A stretch of 64,000 nt of DNA from NCBI RefSeq assembly GCF_007754425.1, contig NZ_CP037452.1:7605164-7669163 (forward strand), written 5' to 3'. Shown here in pieces: positions 1-8,978 of the stretch. This stretch comes from Gimesia fumaroli. GTDB taxonomy: Bacteria; Planctomycetota; Planctomycetia; Planctomycetales; Planctomycetaceae. The notes under the pieces are model-generated. The model saw nothing but the letters and a program-made list of their open reading frames with translations. It ran no database searches and had not been told where the DNA came from. The position numbers and the translations under genes were made by a program. Each line of letters opens with the position of its first letter. Positions within the stretch are counted from its first letter, which is position 1.

Positions 1-849
1 GTTTACTAGCGCATCCAGAGCCTCATAATCATAGATTGAATAATAATCAGAGAATTTGTAAGGTGGCGTGGCACCAGGTTTTGGTAAACTGGTAATGGCT
101 TTTGTCATGGCTGCGAAAAACACCGCCACCTCTTCAAATAACTCCTGGGCAGACGGGTTGATTTGTGAAGTGATAGGCTCTGTTGAAGATAACATCACAT
201 TTCCGGTCTCATTGAAAACATAATATTTTTCTGCCGGTTGATTGTATTTCGCTGCATTGCTGGAAGGAGATTTCAACGTCCTCGCAGGCCATTTTTTGGC
301 GGGTGGTGTGGGTGGTGGAGTGCCTCCTGCTTTTGAAGCGAGAGAAACTGCATTTCCGCCTCTTACAACATGAGCTGTCAGTTCCACGTTGTGGTCGAGT
401 CCGCCTGGCGAAGGGAATGGGTGTGTGATACTAACAGCTCTCGTATAACCATAAATGGTCAACCCGATCAACTGCCCGCGGCGCTCCAGTTCCACACAGA
501 GTGCTGCAGCAAAGCTGGTCATGGAATCTGCGCAGACTTCCATTAGAATGGGTCCTGTATAGCCTGCCGGTAAATTGGCAATGAGCAAGTCAGCTAACTG
601 TGAAACATTCCAGGACCAACTCACCGGCCCATTGAGATTCGCATCGCCAATTTCTGAATCATTACCGTGTCCGGTAATACAGAGTACTTCGCCCGGTTGT
701 ATCTGGCTAAGTAATGCGCGCATCGCGACAGTTGCTGCCGGGTTCCCCCCCTGGTTCAGTATTTCAACTGTCCCCCACGCAGCACTATTGGAACCAGGAT
801 CGTTTACCCAATCAATTACAGCCTGGTCCTGAGTCAATACAATCAGCAT
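1..849 (-). CDS. partial caspase-like (clan CD-like) protein, C-terminus beyond window
   Basis: The frame is open from an ATG at 849 to the window edge, so the C-terminus is missing (283 codons visible). It begins MLIVLTQDQAVIDWV and has no signal peptide. Two blocks stand out: a hydrophobic strand ending in ITGHGN (His61) and a second strand, PILMEVCADS (Cys106), followed by an alanine-rich helix. This spacing of a His after one beta strand and a Cys after the next is the layout of caspase-fold peptidases (CHAT, C80 and metacaspase relatives). After about residue 150 there is a Gly/Pro-rich stretch (GGTPPPTPPAKK) that looks like a linker. The assignment to clan CD is inferred from these motifs only; it could be a non-peptidase with a similar fold. 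Confidence 0.72.
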   Translation of the reverse strand, partial: MLIVLTQDQAVIDWVNDPGSNSAAWGTVEILNQGGNPAATVAMRALLSQIQPGEVLCITGHGNDSEIGDANLNGPVSWSWNVSQLADLLIANLPAGYTGPILMEVCADSMTSFAAALCVELERRGQLIGLTIYGYTRAVSITHPFPSPGGLDHNVELTAHVVRGGNAVSLASKAGGTPPPTPPAKKWPARTLKSPSSNAAKYNQPAEKYYVFNETGNVMLSSTEPITSQINPSAQELFEEVAVFFAAMTKAITSLPKPGATPPYKFSDYYSIYDYEALDALVN

Positions 850-1099
850 GTTGCACCTCACAAAATCAATAAAATGAGAAAGGTTAAGTGTGATCACTGA
901 ATTGAACAAGGATGATCACCTTGAAATGTAGAGGCATTGACGATAGTGGTCGAAGGATCAATAGTCAACAAAAACACCTATGTGATAATAAAAATAGTAG
1001 CTTGTTGTTCAATGGGTAATTTGTGACAGTGTGTGTACCAGCGAAAATACCTGATTGCATTCGGTACCACCCTGTGACTGTGTGTTGAGAGCGAGCGAT

Positions 1100-1531
1100 T
1101 CACTTACCTGATTCTGCGCTCTGTTCCACATTGCCGCCCAACTGTAGATGAACGACTGGCTGATAGGGGTTGTCTGTATACAGTTCAAGTTCTGTTTTGA
1201 ACTGACCGGCTGCCGTTGCTTTGAATAACACATAAAACCTGCCGCTCCGACCAGTCGGGATGGTGATCGGCAGCCCTTCGGTGGAAGCACATCCGCAAAG
1301 TGTGCAGGGAACCATCGCTCCGATGAGTTGAAGCGGTTGACGGGTCGGATTATGGATTGTCACTTTCTGCTTTGACGTCTCGTGTGCGGAGATGTTTTTA
1401 AATTCACATTGTGGAGCCACAATCTGCGGCGCGCCAAAGAGAGAGGTAGTGAAGAAAATTACTGCCACAATGAAAACACTACCAAAGTAGACGGAGAGGG
1501 CAACCTTCAGTTTGCTGAATTCTATTTTCAT
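1100..1531 (-). CDS. DUF1573-like membrane-anchored protein
   Basis: The protein has 143 residues with an N-terminal membrane segment (about residues 10-32) and then an immunoglobulin-like beta domain. The pattern 'cEFknIsahETsKQKVTIHNPT' followed by a cysteine cluster (CTLCGC) and a closing strand pattern around HLQLGGNV resembles DUF1573 proteins, which are secreted Ig-like domains common in Bacteroidetes and Planctomycetes. It would sit in the periplasm, tethered to the membrane. Its start overlaps the end of the upstream 1528-2598 gene by 4 bp (ATGA), so the two are probably translationally coupled. The role is unknown. Confidence 0.8.
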   Translation of the reverse strand: MKIEFSKLKVALSVYFGSVFIVAVIFFTTSLFGAPQIVAPQCEFKNISAHETSKQKVTIHNPTRQPLQLIGAMVPCTLCGCASTEGLPITIPTGRSGRFYVLFKATAAGQFKTELELYTDNPYQPVVHLQLGGNVEQSAESGK

Positions 1532-2598
1532 GATTGAACCTTCTGGCGTTGTGTTGTACGACTACGTTTCATGATGACCCAAAGGACGATCAGAAACAGC
1601 AGAATTCCGTTGCCGATCAAGAACCACTGGATCGGGGTTCTCATGCTAGACGGGGATGCCGTCAGTGGTGTGTCGGGTAAGCCGTAGCGCGATAACAGAA
1701 ACACAGAATCGTCCACAGTGCCGAGGGAGAAGTCCGTTAGATTCGCGGTATGATCTTCACTGATCGGCTGCATGTCGGCATGGTAGTGTATCGCCTTGAG
1801 TTTGCATTTCTCGAGAAACGGTATCGTTCCTTTCTGTATCGAACGAAAGGTGTTCTTGCCGGTATAAATTGAGTAATTCGTGGGCGAGTAATCACAGCGG
1901 TAATGATATTCCAGCACGGCCCAGTTCAGACGAGGGGCAAATACAACATGCCCACTGGAAATAGACCAGGGATCGTTGGTCAGTTGAAAGTCCAGCGCGA
2001 CCAGGTCACCTGACTCTTCCGTTTTCGCAGGAATACGCTCCAGCTTCACAACGCTGAACGATGGTTTCTCTAGAATCGCTTCAAAGGGATTATGGTACAT
2101 GAAACTGCCGGCACACAGATAAACATCGACATCATCGCCCAGAATCAGTCGCATGCGTTCGACGCGGTCTGGAGTGCGGGTGATATAATTTACCTGATAT
2201 GGATTCGTCTGTCTGGTTTTATGGAGGTCAAAGGCGTAGTGCGGCGTGGCACATGCGACCTGATTTGTATCTGTCCCGCCACGCGGAGTCTCTTCCCCAT
2301 AATCCTGTACGGCAACGGCCGCGGCGCCTTTCATCAACAGATGTGCGGAATAGTCATACCTTTTTTTGCGGGACAGATCATTGGGGTCATCGAACTGGAA
2401 TTGGCACTCCGCCCGGCATTGGATGTTCTGGTAAGCGGCTTTGAATTTTTTTACTGCGTTCGCGTATTCCGCCCGGAATTCACGCTCTGAGATCGAGTTC
2501 TGTGATTGATGATCTCGTTCGTTTTCGCCCGCTGATACTGTCATAGCACCATTGATGACGATCAATCCTATTACCACGAAATGCTTTCGTAACGACAT
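1528..2598 (-). CDS. secreted hypothetical protein with C-terminal membrane anchor
   Basis: I place the start at 2598 (MSLRKHFVVIGL...), not at the upstream ATG at 2634, because a signal peptide begins there and a GGGAG-type ribosome site lies upstream. The product has about 356 residues: signal peptide (about 1-23), a large exported domain, and a C-terminal transmembrane helix (WFLIGNGILLFLIVLWVIM) followed by a basic tail, i.e. a type I membrane topology. The family was not recognised. The exported domain has a lipoprotein-localisation-like beta-rich look, but that is only an impression. It overlaps the DUF1573-like gene by 4 bp and probably forms a two-gene operon with it. Confidence 0.75.
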   Translation of the reverse strand: MSLRKHFVVIGLIVINGAMTVSAGENERDHQSQNSISEREFRAEYANAVKKFKAAYQNIQCRAECQFQFDDPNDLSRKKRYDYSAHLLMKGAAAVAVQDYGEETPRGGTDTNQVACATPHYAFDLHKTRQTNPYQVNYITRTPDRVERMRLILGDDVDVYLCAGSFMYHNPFEAILEKPSFSVVKLERIPAKTEESGDLVALDFQLTNDPWSISSGHVVFAPRLNWAVLEYHYRCDYSPTNYSIYTGKNTFRSIQKGTIPFLEKCKLKAIHYHADMQPISEDHTANLTDFSLGTVDDSVFLLSRYGLPDTPLTASPSSMRTPIQWFLIGNGILLFLIVLWVIMKRSRTTQRQKVQS

Positions 2599-2773
2599 CC
2601 CCGAACGCTCCCGACAAAAAACATGGCTTCCCACCCGGTGGATAGAAACCAGATCAGGGATTCATTGTCTATCTGTTTTCATGAAATTTCATATTCGAGA
2701 AATGTTTCAGACCGAGGGGCAGGATATCGACGGAGAAAACGTTCGAACTTGTTCTCTCGCTGTGAAACCAATT

Positions 2774-2810
2774 CGTAGGGACGGGACCCATGTGCCCGCC
2801 CGCCTGGTTG
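2774..2810 (+). repeat. dispersed GC-rich intergenic repeat, copy 1
   Basis: The segment reads CGTAGGGACGGGACCCATGT then GCCCGCCCGCCTGGT. A close copy lies at 35031-35065 (CGTAGAGGCGGGACCCGTGT then GTCCGCCCGCCTGGT), and a diverged inverted copy at 35143-35168. It is in the 362 bp gap between two genes (2599-2960), which otherwise shows nothing recognisable. It has an internal dyad (GGCGGGAC / GTCCGCCC in the second copy), so it may form a hairpin in RNA. Confidence 0.6.
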
Positions 2811-2960
2811 CTTTCAAGAACAGATCGCAGGTGAGGGGATCTGTTGAACCGTTCCAGTGAAAATACAAATTACATGGTTCGCCATAGACAACAATGCTAT
2901 GATCGAGATGAGCGAAAGTTCTTCTCTCTCCTGAAATTTTACTGAATGTGAGTGACTTGA

Positions 2961-3209
2961 ATGAACCATTTTAAAGAAATCAGAGCAGCATACGACAAGG
3001 GAATACTGACATCTGATGAAGCCGTGGTCAAAATTCTCTACGGACTGACAATGGAAACGTCGCTCCAGGATTTGCAGGAATCAGGCCCGGAACTGATCTC
3101 GATTTTGAGAGAGTTTCTGAATGACTATGGTTCTTTAGTTCCTCGGAATACAGGGGCTGTGCTTGTTACCAGAGAACAGATGCAAATCGCACGCGCGCTG
3201 TTAAAGTAG
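2961..3209 (+). CDS. small hypothetical protein
   Basis: 82 residues, soluble, mildly acidic, predicted mostly helical (MNHFKEIRAAYDKGILTSDE...). There is no signal peptide or membrane segment and no recognisable family. The ribosome binding site is weak. It stands alone between a minus-strand secreted protein and the convergent ceramidase-like gene, whose stop is only 1 bp away. The coding assignment rests on even amino acid composition and lack of a better frame; the function is unknown. Confidence 0.55.
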   Translation: MNHFKEIRAAYDKGILTSDEAVVKILYGLTMETSLQDLQESGPELISILREFLNDYGSLVPRNTGAVLVTREQMQIARALLK

Positions 3210-3210
3210 C

Positions 3211-4761
3211 TCACTTCAGCGTTTTAATCATTTCCTGGGCTTTGGTTTCGAAGATGGCCTGCCATTCGGGGGCCAGCATGCAGTCGCTGTCTTCCTGGGC
3301 GCCTCCCACATTTTTGAGTTGTTCGGCGGTAGGGGCGTAGTAGTTGTAGCCGTTGGTGTAGCCGGCGACGAACGTGTTTTCGAAGGGCGATTTTTTCTTG
3401 ATGTTGAGGCCGATGTTGACCGTCAGTTCCGCAGGGAAGGTGATCATGCGGAAATCGCCGACCTTGATGCCGAATACTTCTACATCGAGTGTCTTGCCGG
3501 CGGCCTGGTTGCGGGTCTGGTGTTTGTTGAGCAGTCTGAGGTTGGCATTGTTTCGCGTCATCTGCTCCATCTTGTAGACGTTGTTAATATAGCGTTCCAT
3601 GTTGGCACGGTTTTCCTCGTCGAGTTTTTTGAGGTCGTCACGTCCCAGTTTTTCATCGAGCAGATAACGGTGCGAGTAATACGACGGGTATTTCTCATAG
3701 AGTTTGTATTTCACAATCAACGGCAAGAATGTCTTCAGGTTCAGGCTCGTTCCCTGTAGCGCTTTGACCAGCTGCTCCTGCTCTTTTTCCAGGGCGGCGA
3801 TGCGGGTTTCATTGTTGGAACGGGGCACCGCCAGTGTTTCGTTCATGACTTTTAAGGAACCCGCGTCGGTGCATTTGATTTTCTTGAGTGCCTTCAGCGT
3901 GCTCAGGCCGAGCAGGTTGCCCAGCGTTTCGGCGTCACGGGGGTTATCGACGTCTTTATACTGCGCCGGGTTGATATCGCCGCCACAACCCTGCACGAAC
4001 AGGGCAATCGCGCCGTCGCTCAGGTTGTCTTCAATGACCTGCGACGCAAAGCCGCTCATGTCGGCGGTGTTCCCTTTATTGGGGACACCCTGAATGGGAT
4101 GGCAGGCGAAGTTATAGACCACGGCCAGCGTTTCGCCATTCTTTTTGTCGAGTTTTAAAATGCCGATCTCCGGATCGATGGGACCGATGCCAGCGACTTC
4201 TTCATCGGGAGGCAGAGAATAGGCATGTCGCACGTCGGCTTCTTTACCGTTTTTGAGAAATAGCCGGCGATTCTCCATCACGCGGTCTTCGTGTCCGGTG
4301 CCTACGCCGATGTTAACGGGAACCAGATTTTTCGCCGCGGCTTTGATCGCCTGAACCGTCCGTTGTTCGACATCTTTACAGACAATGCCATGACAGTGAC
4401 TGGCGTTGACCATGATGTTTTTCGGCTTGATCTGCAGGTCTTTTTCAATCTGATCGCGCACGTTGCCCAGATATTCATTGGTAATCGAACCAATCTCTCC
4501 GATGGCAACGGCATCGACGGTGACGAGAACAGCGGTCGTGTCACCCTCTTTGATCACCAGGGCTTTCACATACAACGGATCATTCACCAGTGGCACATCA
4601 CGGTTTGTAATATCCACCTTAGCAGCTCCGGCAAGAATGTCTCCTGCGGTAGCGACTGGAGCTGACATCAAGCAGATGAGCGTGACCAGCAGCATTGCGC
4701 CTGCAAGTCGGACTGGGTTGTAAGAATGAAAAGAGCGCGTGGGGGAAGTCAAACGATTCAT
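3211..4761 (-). CDS. secreted neutral/alkaline ceramidase-like protein
   Basis: 516 residues with a signal peptide (about 1-39, cut after APVATAG). The region from residue 42 (ILAGAAKVDIT) and the block NASHCHG (His122, His124) match the N-terminal half of neutral ceramidases, where the SHTHSGP motif supplies a zinc ligand. A second block, YNFACHP, supplies another candidate His. Where true ceramidases carry the nucleophile serine in GDVSPN, this protein reads GGDINPAQY, so the serine appears to be missing and ceramide hydrolysis is doubtful. Such proteins are abundant in Planctomycetes and are usually annotated by homology only. A second family member is at 42991-44394. It is likely periplasmic or secreted; the substrate is unknown. 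Confidence 0.8.
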   Translation of the reverse strand: MNRLTSPTRSFHSYNPVRLAGAMLLVTLICLMSAPVATAGDILAGAAKVDITNRDVPLVNDPLYVKALVIKEGDTTAVLVTVDAVAIGEIGSITNEYLGNVRDQIEKDLQIKPKNIMVNASHCHGIVCKDVEQRTVQAIKAAAKNLVPVNIGVGTGHEDRVMENRRLFLKNGKEADVRHAYSLPPDEEVAGIGPIDPEIGILKLDKKNGETLAVVYNFACHPIQGVPNKGNTADMSGFASQVIEDNLSDGAIALFVQGCGGDINPAQYKDVDNPRDAETLGNLLGLSTLKALKKIKCTDAGSLKVMNETLAVPRSNNETRIAALEKEQEQLVKALQGTSLNLKTFLPLIVKYKLYEKYPSYYSHRYLLDEKLGRDDLKKLDEENRANMERYINNVYKMEQMTRNNANLRLLNKHQTRNQAAGKTLDVEVFGIKVGDFRMITFPAELTVNIGLNIKKKSPFENTFVAGYTNGYNYYAPTAEQLKNVGGAQEDSDCMLAPEWQAIFETKAQEMIKTLK

Positions 4762-4932
4762 GGTGACAGGTACTCTGAGTCTGGTTGAAAAGCGAGGAAA
4801 CAGGAATGTAATTTTAAACGGATGAAACAGACGAAGCTTCTTTGTAGTTTAACGAAGCCAGTGACGTTCCAACACCTGTTCTTTCGAAAAAACGGTGTAA
4901 TACAACCTGGAACGTGACCGGCAGTATAGGAA

Positions 4933-5361
4933 TTACTTCAAATCAAACTGCAAGTTGTTCTCTCCCTCTTTGACATCCGCTTTTAAGTCGGTCGTGGACT
5001 GGCTGTGATATTTTTTCGGTACACTGGACAGGCCCGATTTGGATTGCGCCTGGGTGGGAGTGAATACTTCGGGCATCGTAATAAATACGCTATATTTGCC
5101 GGCGGGAATGGGACCATCGAGGGTAAAGGAACCACCCGACTGCAAGTCACCTCCCGCGCCAGAGCCTATCTGCTCGGAAATGAAATTGATCCGGCAGTCG
5201 GTAAGCGGTTTTCCCTTGAGCGTGACTGAACCGCTGATGGTGCCCATGGATTTGGTTTCGGCTTGCGCCCCGCCGCAGCCTGCCAGCAGGCAAATCAGAC
5301 AGACCGCGATTCCCAGTCGAAGCCAATGCTGGCGAACATGTTGTAAAATTGAAGTAGTCAT
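4933..5361 (-). CDS. lipoprotein with carboxypeptidase-regulatory-like domain
   Basis: I choose the start at 5361 (MTTSILQHVRQ...) because it gives a clean lipoprotein signal peptide with lipobox LLAGC (Cys29). An in-frame ATG at 5409 would put 16 extra residues before it. The mature part (about 110 residues) starts GTISGSVTLKGKPL and continues with ...IPAGKYSVFITMPE, the typical beta-sandwich of planctomycete carboxypeptidase regulatory-like lipoproteins. It lies just downstream of a DUF1559 gene on the same strand; such DUF1559-lipoprotein pairs recur in this phylum, so the two are probably expressed together. The role is unknown, presumably envelope surface. Confidence 0.82.
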   Translation of the reverse strand: MTTSILQHVRQHWLRLGIAVCLICLLAGCGGAQAETKSMGTISGSVTLKGKPLTDCRINFISEQIGSGAGGDLQSGGSFTLDGPIPAGKYSVFITMPEVFTPTQAQSKSGLSSVPKKYHSQSTTDLKADVKEGENNLQFDLK

Positions 5362-5440
5362 AAATCGTATTCCAGAATTCAGTGTGACACACACCTGTGA
5401 AAGTCGCAACAGGTGTGTGTCGATGTTGCAGCACTGGTCG

Positions 5441-6421
5441 TTAGAATTCGCCGATCACTTTACCATCGTTGAGTGCCCCCAGAGCGAGGAGGGTATTGAA
5501 GTCAATGTTGTCTGAGATCAAGCGCGCGGCTCCATCGCCCAGCAGGACATGCACACCGCCTGTATGAAACGATGTCAGTGGCCCATTGTTGAACCCGGCT
5601 CCTGTATAGGCGGGTTTGGTATTCGGATTGGGAGAATAGCGGATGGTAACGACACCGCCGCCTCCATAACCAGAACCGCCGCTGGTAGAGACACCGCGAT
5701 GACCCGACCAGCCACCAGACAGATTCTTGCGGTAGTCCACGCCGGCGATCGATCCGGAATCTTCGCCGACGATGATGGTATTGGAAGTCCCATCGGTGCA
5801 GTCGCGCATTTTCTTGGACTTACTGATCTGTAACAGTCCGTTCTGGGCCATGACGCCGTAATAGGTGTTGTCGACTGCCGTGGTGTTAAAGGGAGCCGCA
5901 GCGGTATAGGCACCGCCGATTCCGACATAATCCATCGTCATGCCGACATCCCCTCTGTCCTGTCCGGGAGAAATGCCATTTGCTGTTCCGACAAAGAACG
6001 CACTCAGCGGGCTGGACGGGCATTTGTAGATGGGCACCATTACGTTGTTCAATGCTTCATTGGAACCCGCACCGGTTCCGTATCCGCCGTCGCCGGTCCA
6101 GCCGTTGTACGTATTGTAGCCGCGACCGTTAGCGGGTGTTTGAGTCAAATTGTTATACAGTGGCGCCTGATCAATGTAAGGCAGAATTGAAGCACGCCAG
6201 TTGGCCTGATAGATGGGAGACTGGGCGCCGATCGGAAAAGTACCGAAGACATCATGATAGTTATGTAAGGCCAAGCCAACCTGTTTGAGATTGTTTTTAC
6301 AGGTACTCCGCCGTGCGGCCTCGCGTGCCTGCTGCACGGCGGGAAGCAGTAAGGCGATCAGAATGGCGATAATGGCAATCACCACCAGCAATTCGATTAA
6401 GGTAAATGCGTTGCGTTTCAC
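5441..6421 (-). CDS. DUF1559 family pseudopilin-like protein
   Basis: 326 residues. The N-terminus MKRNAFTLIELLVVIAIIAI is a type IV prepilin/type II secretion pseudopilin signal (cleavage before FTLIEL, Glu at +5) followed by a hydrophobic helix. The block PAVQQAREAARRSTCKNNLK and the C-terminal pattern FHTGGVHVLLGDGAARLISD (the 'H-X9-DG' motif) are diagnostic of DUF1559 proteins, which are strongly expanded in Planctomycetes. It is probably processed by a prepilin peptidase and assembled in or anchored to the membrane. The upstream 561 bp (6422-6982) contain no convincing gene. Confidence 0.93.
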   Translation of the reverse strand: MKRNAFTLIELLVVIAIIAILIALLLPAVQQAREAARRSTCKNNLKQVGLALHNYHDVFGTFPIGAQSPIYQANWRASILPYIDQAPLYNNLTQTPANGRGYNTYNGWTGDGGYGTGAGSNEALNNVMVPIYKCPSSPLSAFFVGTANGISPGQDRGDVGMTMDYVGIGGAYTAAAPFNTTAVDNTYYGVMAQNGLLQISKSKKMRDCTDGTSNTIIVGEDSGSIAGVDYRKNLSGGWSGHRGVSTSGGSGYGGGGVVTIRYSPNPNTKPAYTGAGFNNGPLTSFHTGGVHVLLGDGAARLISDNIDFNTLLALGALNDGKVIGEF

Positions 6422-6982
6422 GTGATCTCATCCTTTTCTAAAATTTATAAAGCAATGAGTTGATCTAAAAAAAATGAACTTTCACGTTATGGCAAGAGCG
6501 CGGTCACAGAATAACGTGTTTCGCAGGGAACTCCGGGATCAGCTGAGCGGTTTGGTCCCTGAATTTGTCTCAGGTTCTGGTTGGGAGCAGACTGCTATTG
6601 ACTGCCGGATTCAGAGAGAACCAGGCAGGGCCTTTGAGCGCCAGCGCGAATTTTTAGTCTTGCCAAGCTCTACTTTACTGAGAAATTGAGGATGTGATAT
6701 GTCTTATCAGACTGAATGATTTCACAATCGGACATTCTGGCGCGCCGAAGGCTGAATCACTCTATCTTCCTTCATAACGGAGCTTTAAGATGATGGCAGA
6801 ACGCTCATCTATTTGAGACTGTTGGGAACCGTGCCCGATCGACTATAATCTGTTGTGCTCTAAAATCTGACGAAACAGGTTCTCTGAACTAAAGAAACAG
6901 CCGCTGTCATGGCAGCGGAAACCGACTCAGGGATCGCGACACGTTCGCAGTATTAAGAACTATTAGTCGAAGTTGTGCACAC
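6422..6982. other. 561 bp intergenic region, divergent
   Basis: This gap separates the minus-strand DUF1559 gene from the plus-strand AraC regulator. A 71-codon plus frame at 6474-6689 has no ribosome site and an unprotein-like composition, and I do not accept it. No tRNA, terminator or clear promoter was seen. Promoters for both flanking genes must lie here. Confidence 0.5.
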
Positions 6983-7975
6983 ATGCGTCATCAAGCTTCC
7001 ATCAACGGACCAGAGAGTTCGCAACCTCTCATTCATCAACGCGAAATCACTCCGGATGCCGAGAAAACAGACCTCTCTTATTATCTTCCCTCCACGCGGC
7101 CTCAGCGGCTGGGGTCTCTGAAACAGAGTTGGAGTTACCTGGCATATTACCATCCGACTCCAGGGCCTTTTGCCCGGTTTACTTCCGGACATTTCCCGCC
7201 GGGCACGACGACCCAGAAACACAATCATGCTGTAATCGCCATGCATGGGAGTTTGCAGGGGCCACTCACAATGTTAACTCCCGATGGCAGACAGGTGCTC
7301 GATTCAGGTGATTTCTGCATGATCGGACCGGGGGTGGACCATCATTGGATGAATGAAGGTCCGCATACCGCGTCAACAATCGCCTTTCTAATTGATCCGG
7401 AACGACTGGGGGAATGGCCGGAAGATTCTGGAATGGTGGAAGCATGTCGGGAACTGGAAACGCTGGTGACCGGCGTGCATACCATCAGTTCTGCAGGGAA
7501 CCCCGACTTGCAGCATGCGTTCTGGCGGATGGCCGATATGCTCATTGCCGAGCACCCGCATCGAAATCTGGACGTCACCAGCAGCTTACTGGCTTTTCTG
7601 TCTCAGGTGCTTGAGAACCTGTCGCCGGCCGTCACCGCGAATACAGAAGATGATATCGCGCTTCAGATACGCCGTCTGTTGTTGAATCGAGTGAATGATC
7701 GCTTGACGATTCCGCAGGTCGCGCAGGAACTGCACGTCAGCCCGACTCAGGCAAAAACCGCGTTCCGGAAAACTTACGGTTGCGGCATCATGGCCTATTT
7801 TAATGAGATTAAAATCTGGCAGTCGAAACGGATGCTCTGCAACCCTTCGATGACCATCGATCAGATCAGTCGTAAGCTGGGCTTTTCTTCGCCCGCCTAT
7901 TTCACGCGCACGTTTCGTAAGTTGACAGGGGAAACTCCCACCGACTTTCGCAGCAAACGGAATGACGTCAAATAG
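6983..7975 (+). CDS. AraC family transcriptional regulator with cupin domain
   Basis: 330 residues. Residues about 55-130 form a small cupin-like sensor (FPPGTTTQKHNHAVIAMHGS, ending in DHHWMNEG), with clustered histidines suitable for a metal or small ligand. Residues about 225-325 are the double helix-turn-helix of AraC/XylS regulators: LTIPQVAQELHVSPTQAKTAF for the first helix pair and MTIDQISRKLGFSSPAYFTR followed by FRKLTGETPTDFR for the second. It is probably a ligand-responsive activator or repressor, most likely of a neighbouring gene. Its end overlaps the convergent hydrolase gene by 8 bp. Confidence 0.9.
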   Translation: MRHQASINGPESSQPLIHQREITPDAEKTDLSYYLPSTRPQRLGSLKQSWSYLAYYHPTPGPFARFTSGHFPPGTTTQKHNHAVIAMHGSLQGPLTMLTPDGRQVLDSGDFCMIGPGVDHHWMNEGPHTASTIAFLIDPERLGEWPEDSGMVEACRELETLVTGVHTISSAGNPDLQHAFWRMADMLIAEHPHRNLDVTSSLLAFLSQVLENLSPAVTANTEDDIALQIRRLLLNRVNDRLTIPQVAQELHVSPTQAKTAFRKTYGCGIMAYFNEIKIWQSKRMLCNPSMTIDQISRKLGFSSPAYFTRTFRKLTGETPTDFRSKRNDVK

Positions 7976-8978
7976 CAGTTTCTTGCGGAAACAGCTGACT
8001 GGCAAACTGCGAGTAAGCTTGAGTCAGTTTGCCGCGGGCTTCGTAGATCAAACCGTTATGGCTGCCCTGTTCGATCGAGATCATCTGTTTGGGAATACCG
8101 GTTGAGGAAGCGGGAGACGCGGCGTCGAACAGTTTTTTTCCCAGTTTATAAGGAACAATCTGGTCTTTCGTGCCATGAATCACCAGCAGCGGACAGGCCA
8201 CATCGGAAATCACGGACTGGCTGGGATACTGATCCCAGAGCAACCAGGAAACGGGGACCCAGGGATAATGAAACGAGGCGGCATCGACCATCGAACTGAA
8301 CGTGGAACGCAGCACCAGCCCCGCGGGGGGCGTTTTCTGCTGACAGAGTTCACTGGCGAGTAACGTCGCGACGCCTCCCCCCAGCGATTCGCCCATCAGA
8401 ATAATTCGGGATGGATCTATCTTGCGATCACGGACAGCGTACTTCCAGAAGGCACGCGCATCATTGAGTAAACCGGTCTGGCTGGGGCTGCCCGGATTCT
8501 CCGCATAGCCGCGATAGTCAAACGCGAACACATGCAGGTTCAGACTGGCCAATAGACGGCAGGTCTCGACGCGATGCGATCGGTTTCCGCCGTTACCGTG
8601 GAACAGGATAACCACCGGACGTCCTTTCGCCAGTTCCCCGTCACAGCTTGCTCGATCATTGCAGGCGACCTGCCCTGCCAGAAAATGCCAGCCTTTCAGA
8701 TCGAGACCGTCTTCCGTTTTGGTGGAAATCTCATGGATCACACCGAAGGGAGCATTGGCCTGATCGACGGATAAAGAGGTGACCCGCGTGGGTTGATAGA
8801 TGAGCCAGCGCTGCACAATCATCAACAGAATCAGCAGGAGTACATAAAATGCGGACACCCGCCAGAGATAATAAACGAGCATTTGTTTCCCGGTTTGTGG
8901 TTTATCAAACATCCCGCGTGGTAAGGGGACCAGCCACGGTAGCCAACGTTTCCAAGCTGATTGTGATTTCGTATTCAT
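7968..8978 (-). CDS. membrane-anchored alpha/beta hydrolase
   Basis: 336 residues with an N-terminal membrane segment (about residues 32-50, AFYVLLLILLMIVQRWLIY). The hydrolase fold follows: oxyanion block ILFHGNGGN, nucleophile elbow MGESLGGGVA, catalytic Asp in IHGTKDQIVPY and His in EQGSHNGLI. This matches the BEM46/FrsA-like 'alpha/beta hydrolase' group, serine esterases or peptidases of unknown substrate. The active domain would be on one face of the inner membrane. The gene starts divergently from the metalloprotein at 9182, with about 200 bp between them that should hold both promoters. Confidence 0.88.
   Translation of the reverse strand: MNTKSQSAWKRWLPWLVPLPRGMFDKPQTGKQMLVYYLWRVSAFYVLLLILLMIVQRWLIYQPTRVTSLSVDQANAPFGVIHEISTKTEDGLDLKGWHFLAGQVACNDRASCDGELAKGRPVVILFHGNGGNRSHRVETCRLLASLNLHVFAFDYRGYAENPGSPSQTGLLNDARAFWKYAVRDRKIDPSRIILMGESLGGGVATLLASELCQQKTPPAGLVLRSTFSSMVDAASFHYPWVPVSWLLWDQYPSQSVISDVACPLLVIHGTKDQIVPYKLGKKLFDAASPASSTGIPKQMISIEQGSHNGLIYEARGKLTQAYSQFASQLFPQETAI

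Noticed and set aside
1009..1290. 93-codon minus frame overlapping the DUF1573-like gene
   Set aside because: It overlaps a much better frame with a membrane anchor and family-like pattern, and its composition is not protein-like.
6474..6689. 71-codon plus frame in the gap before the AraC gene
   Set aside because: No ribosome site, Arg/Gln-heavy composition, no family resemblance.
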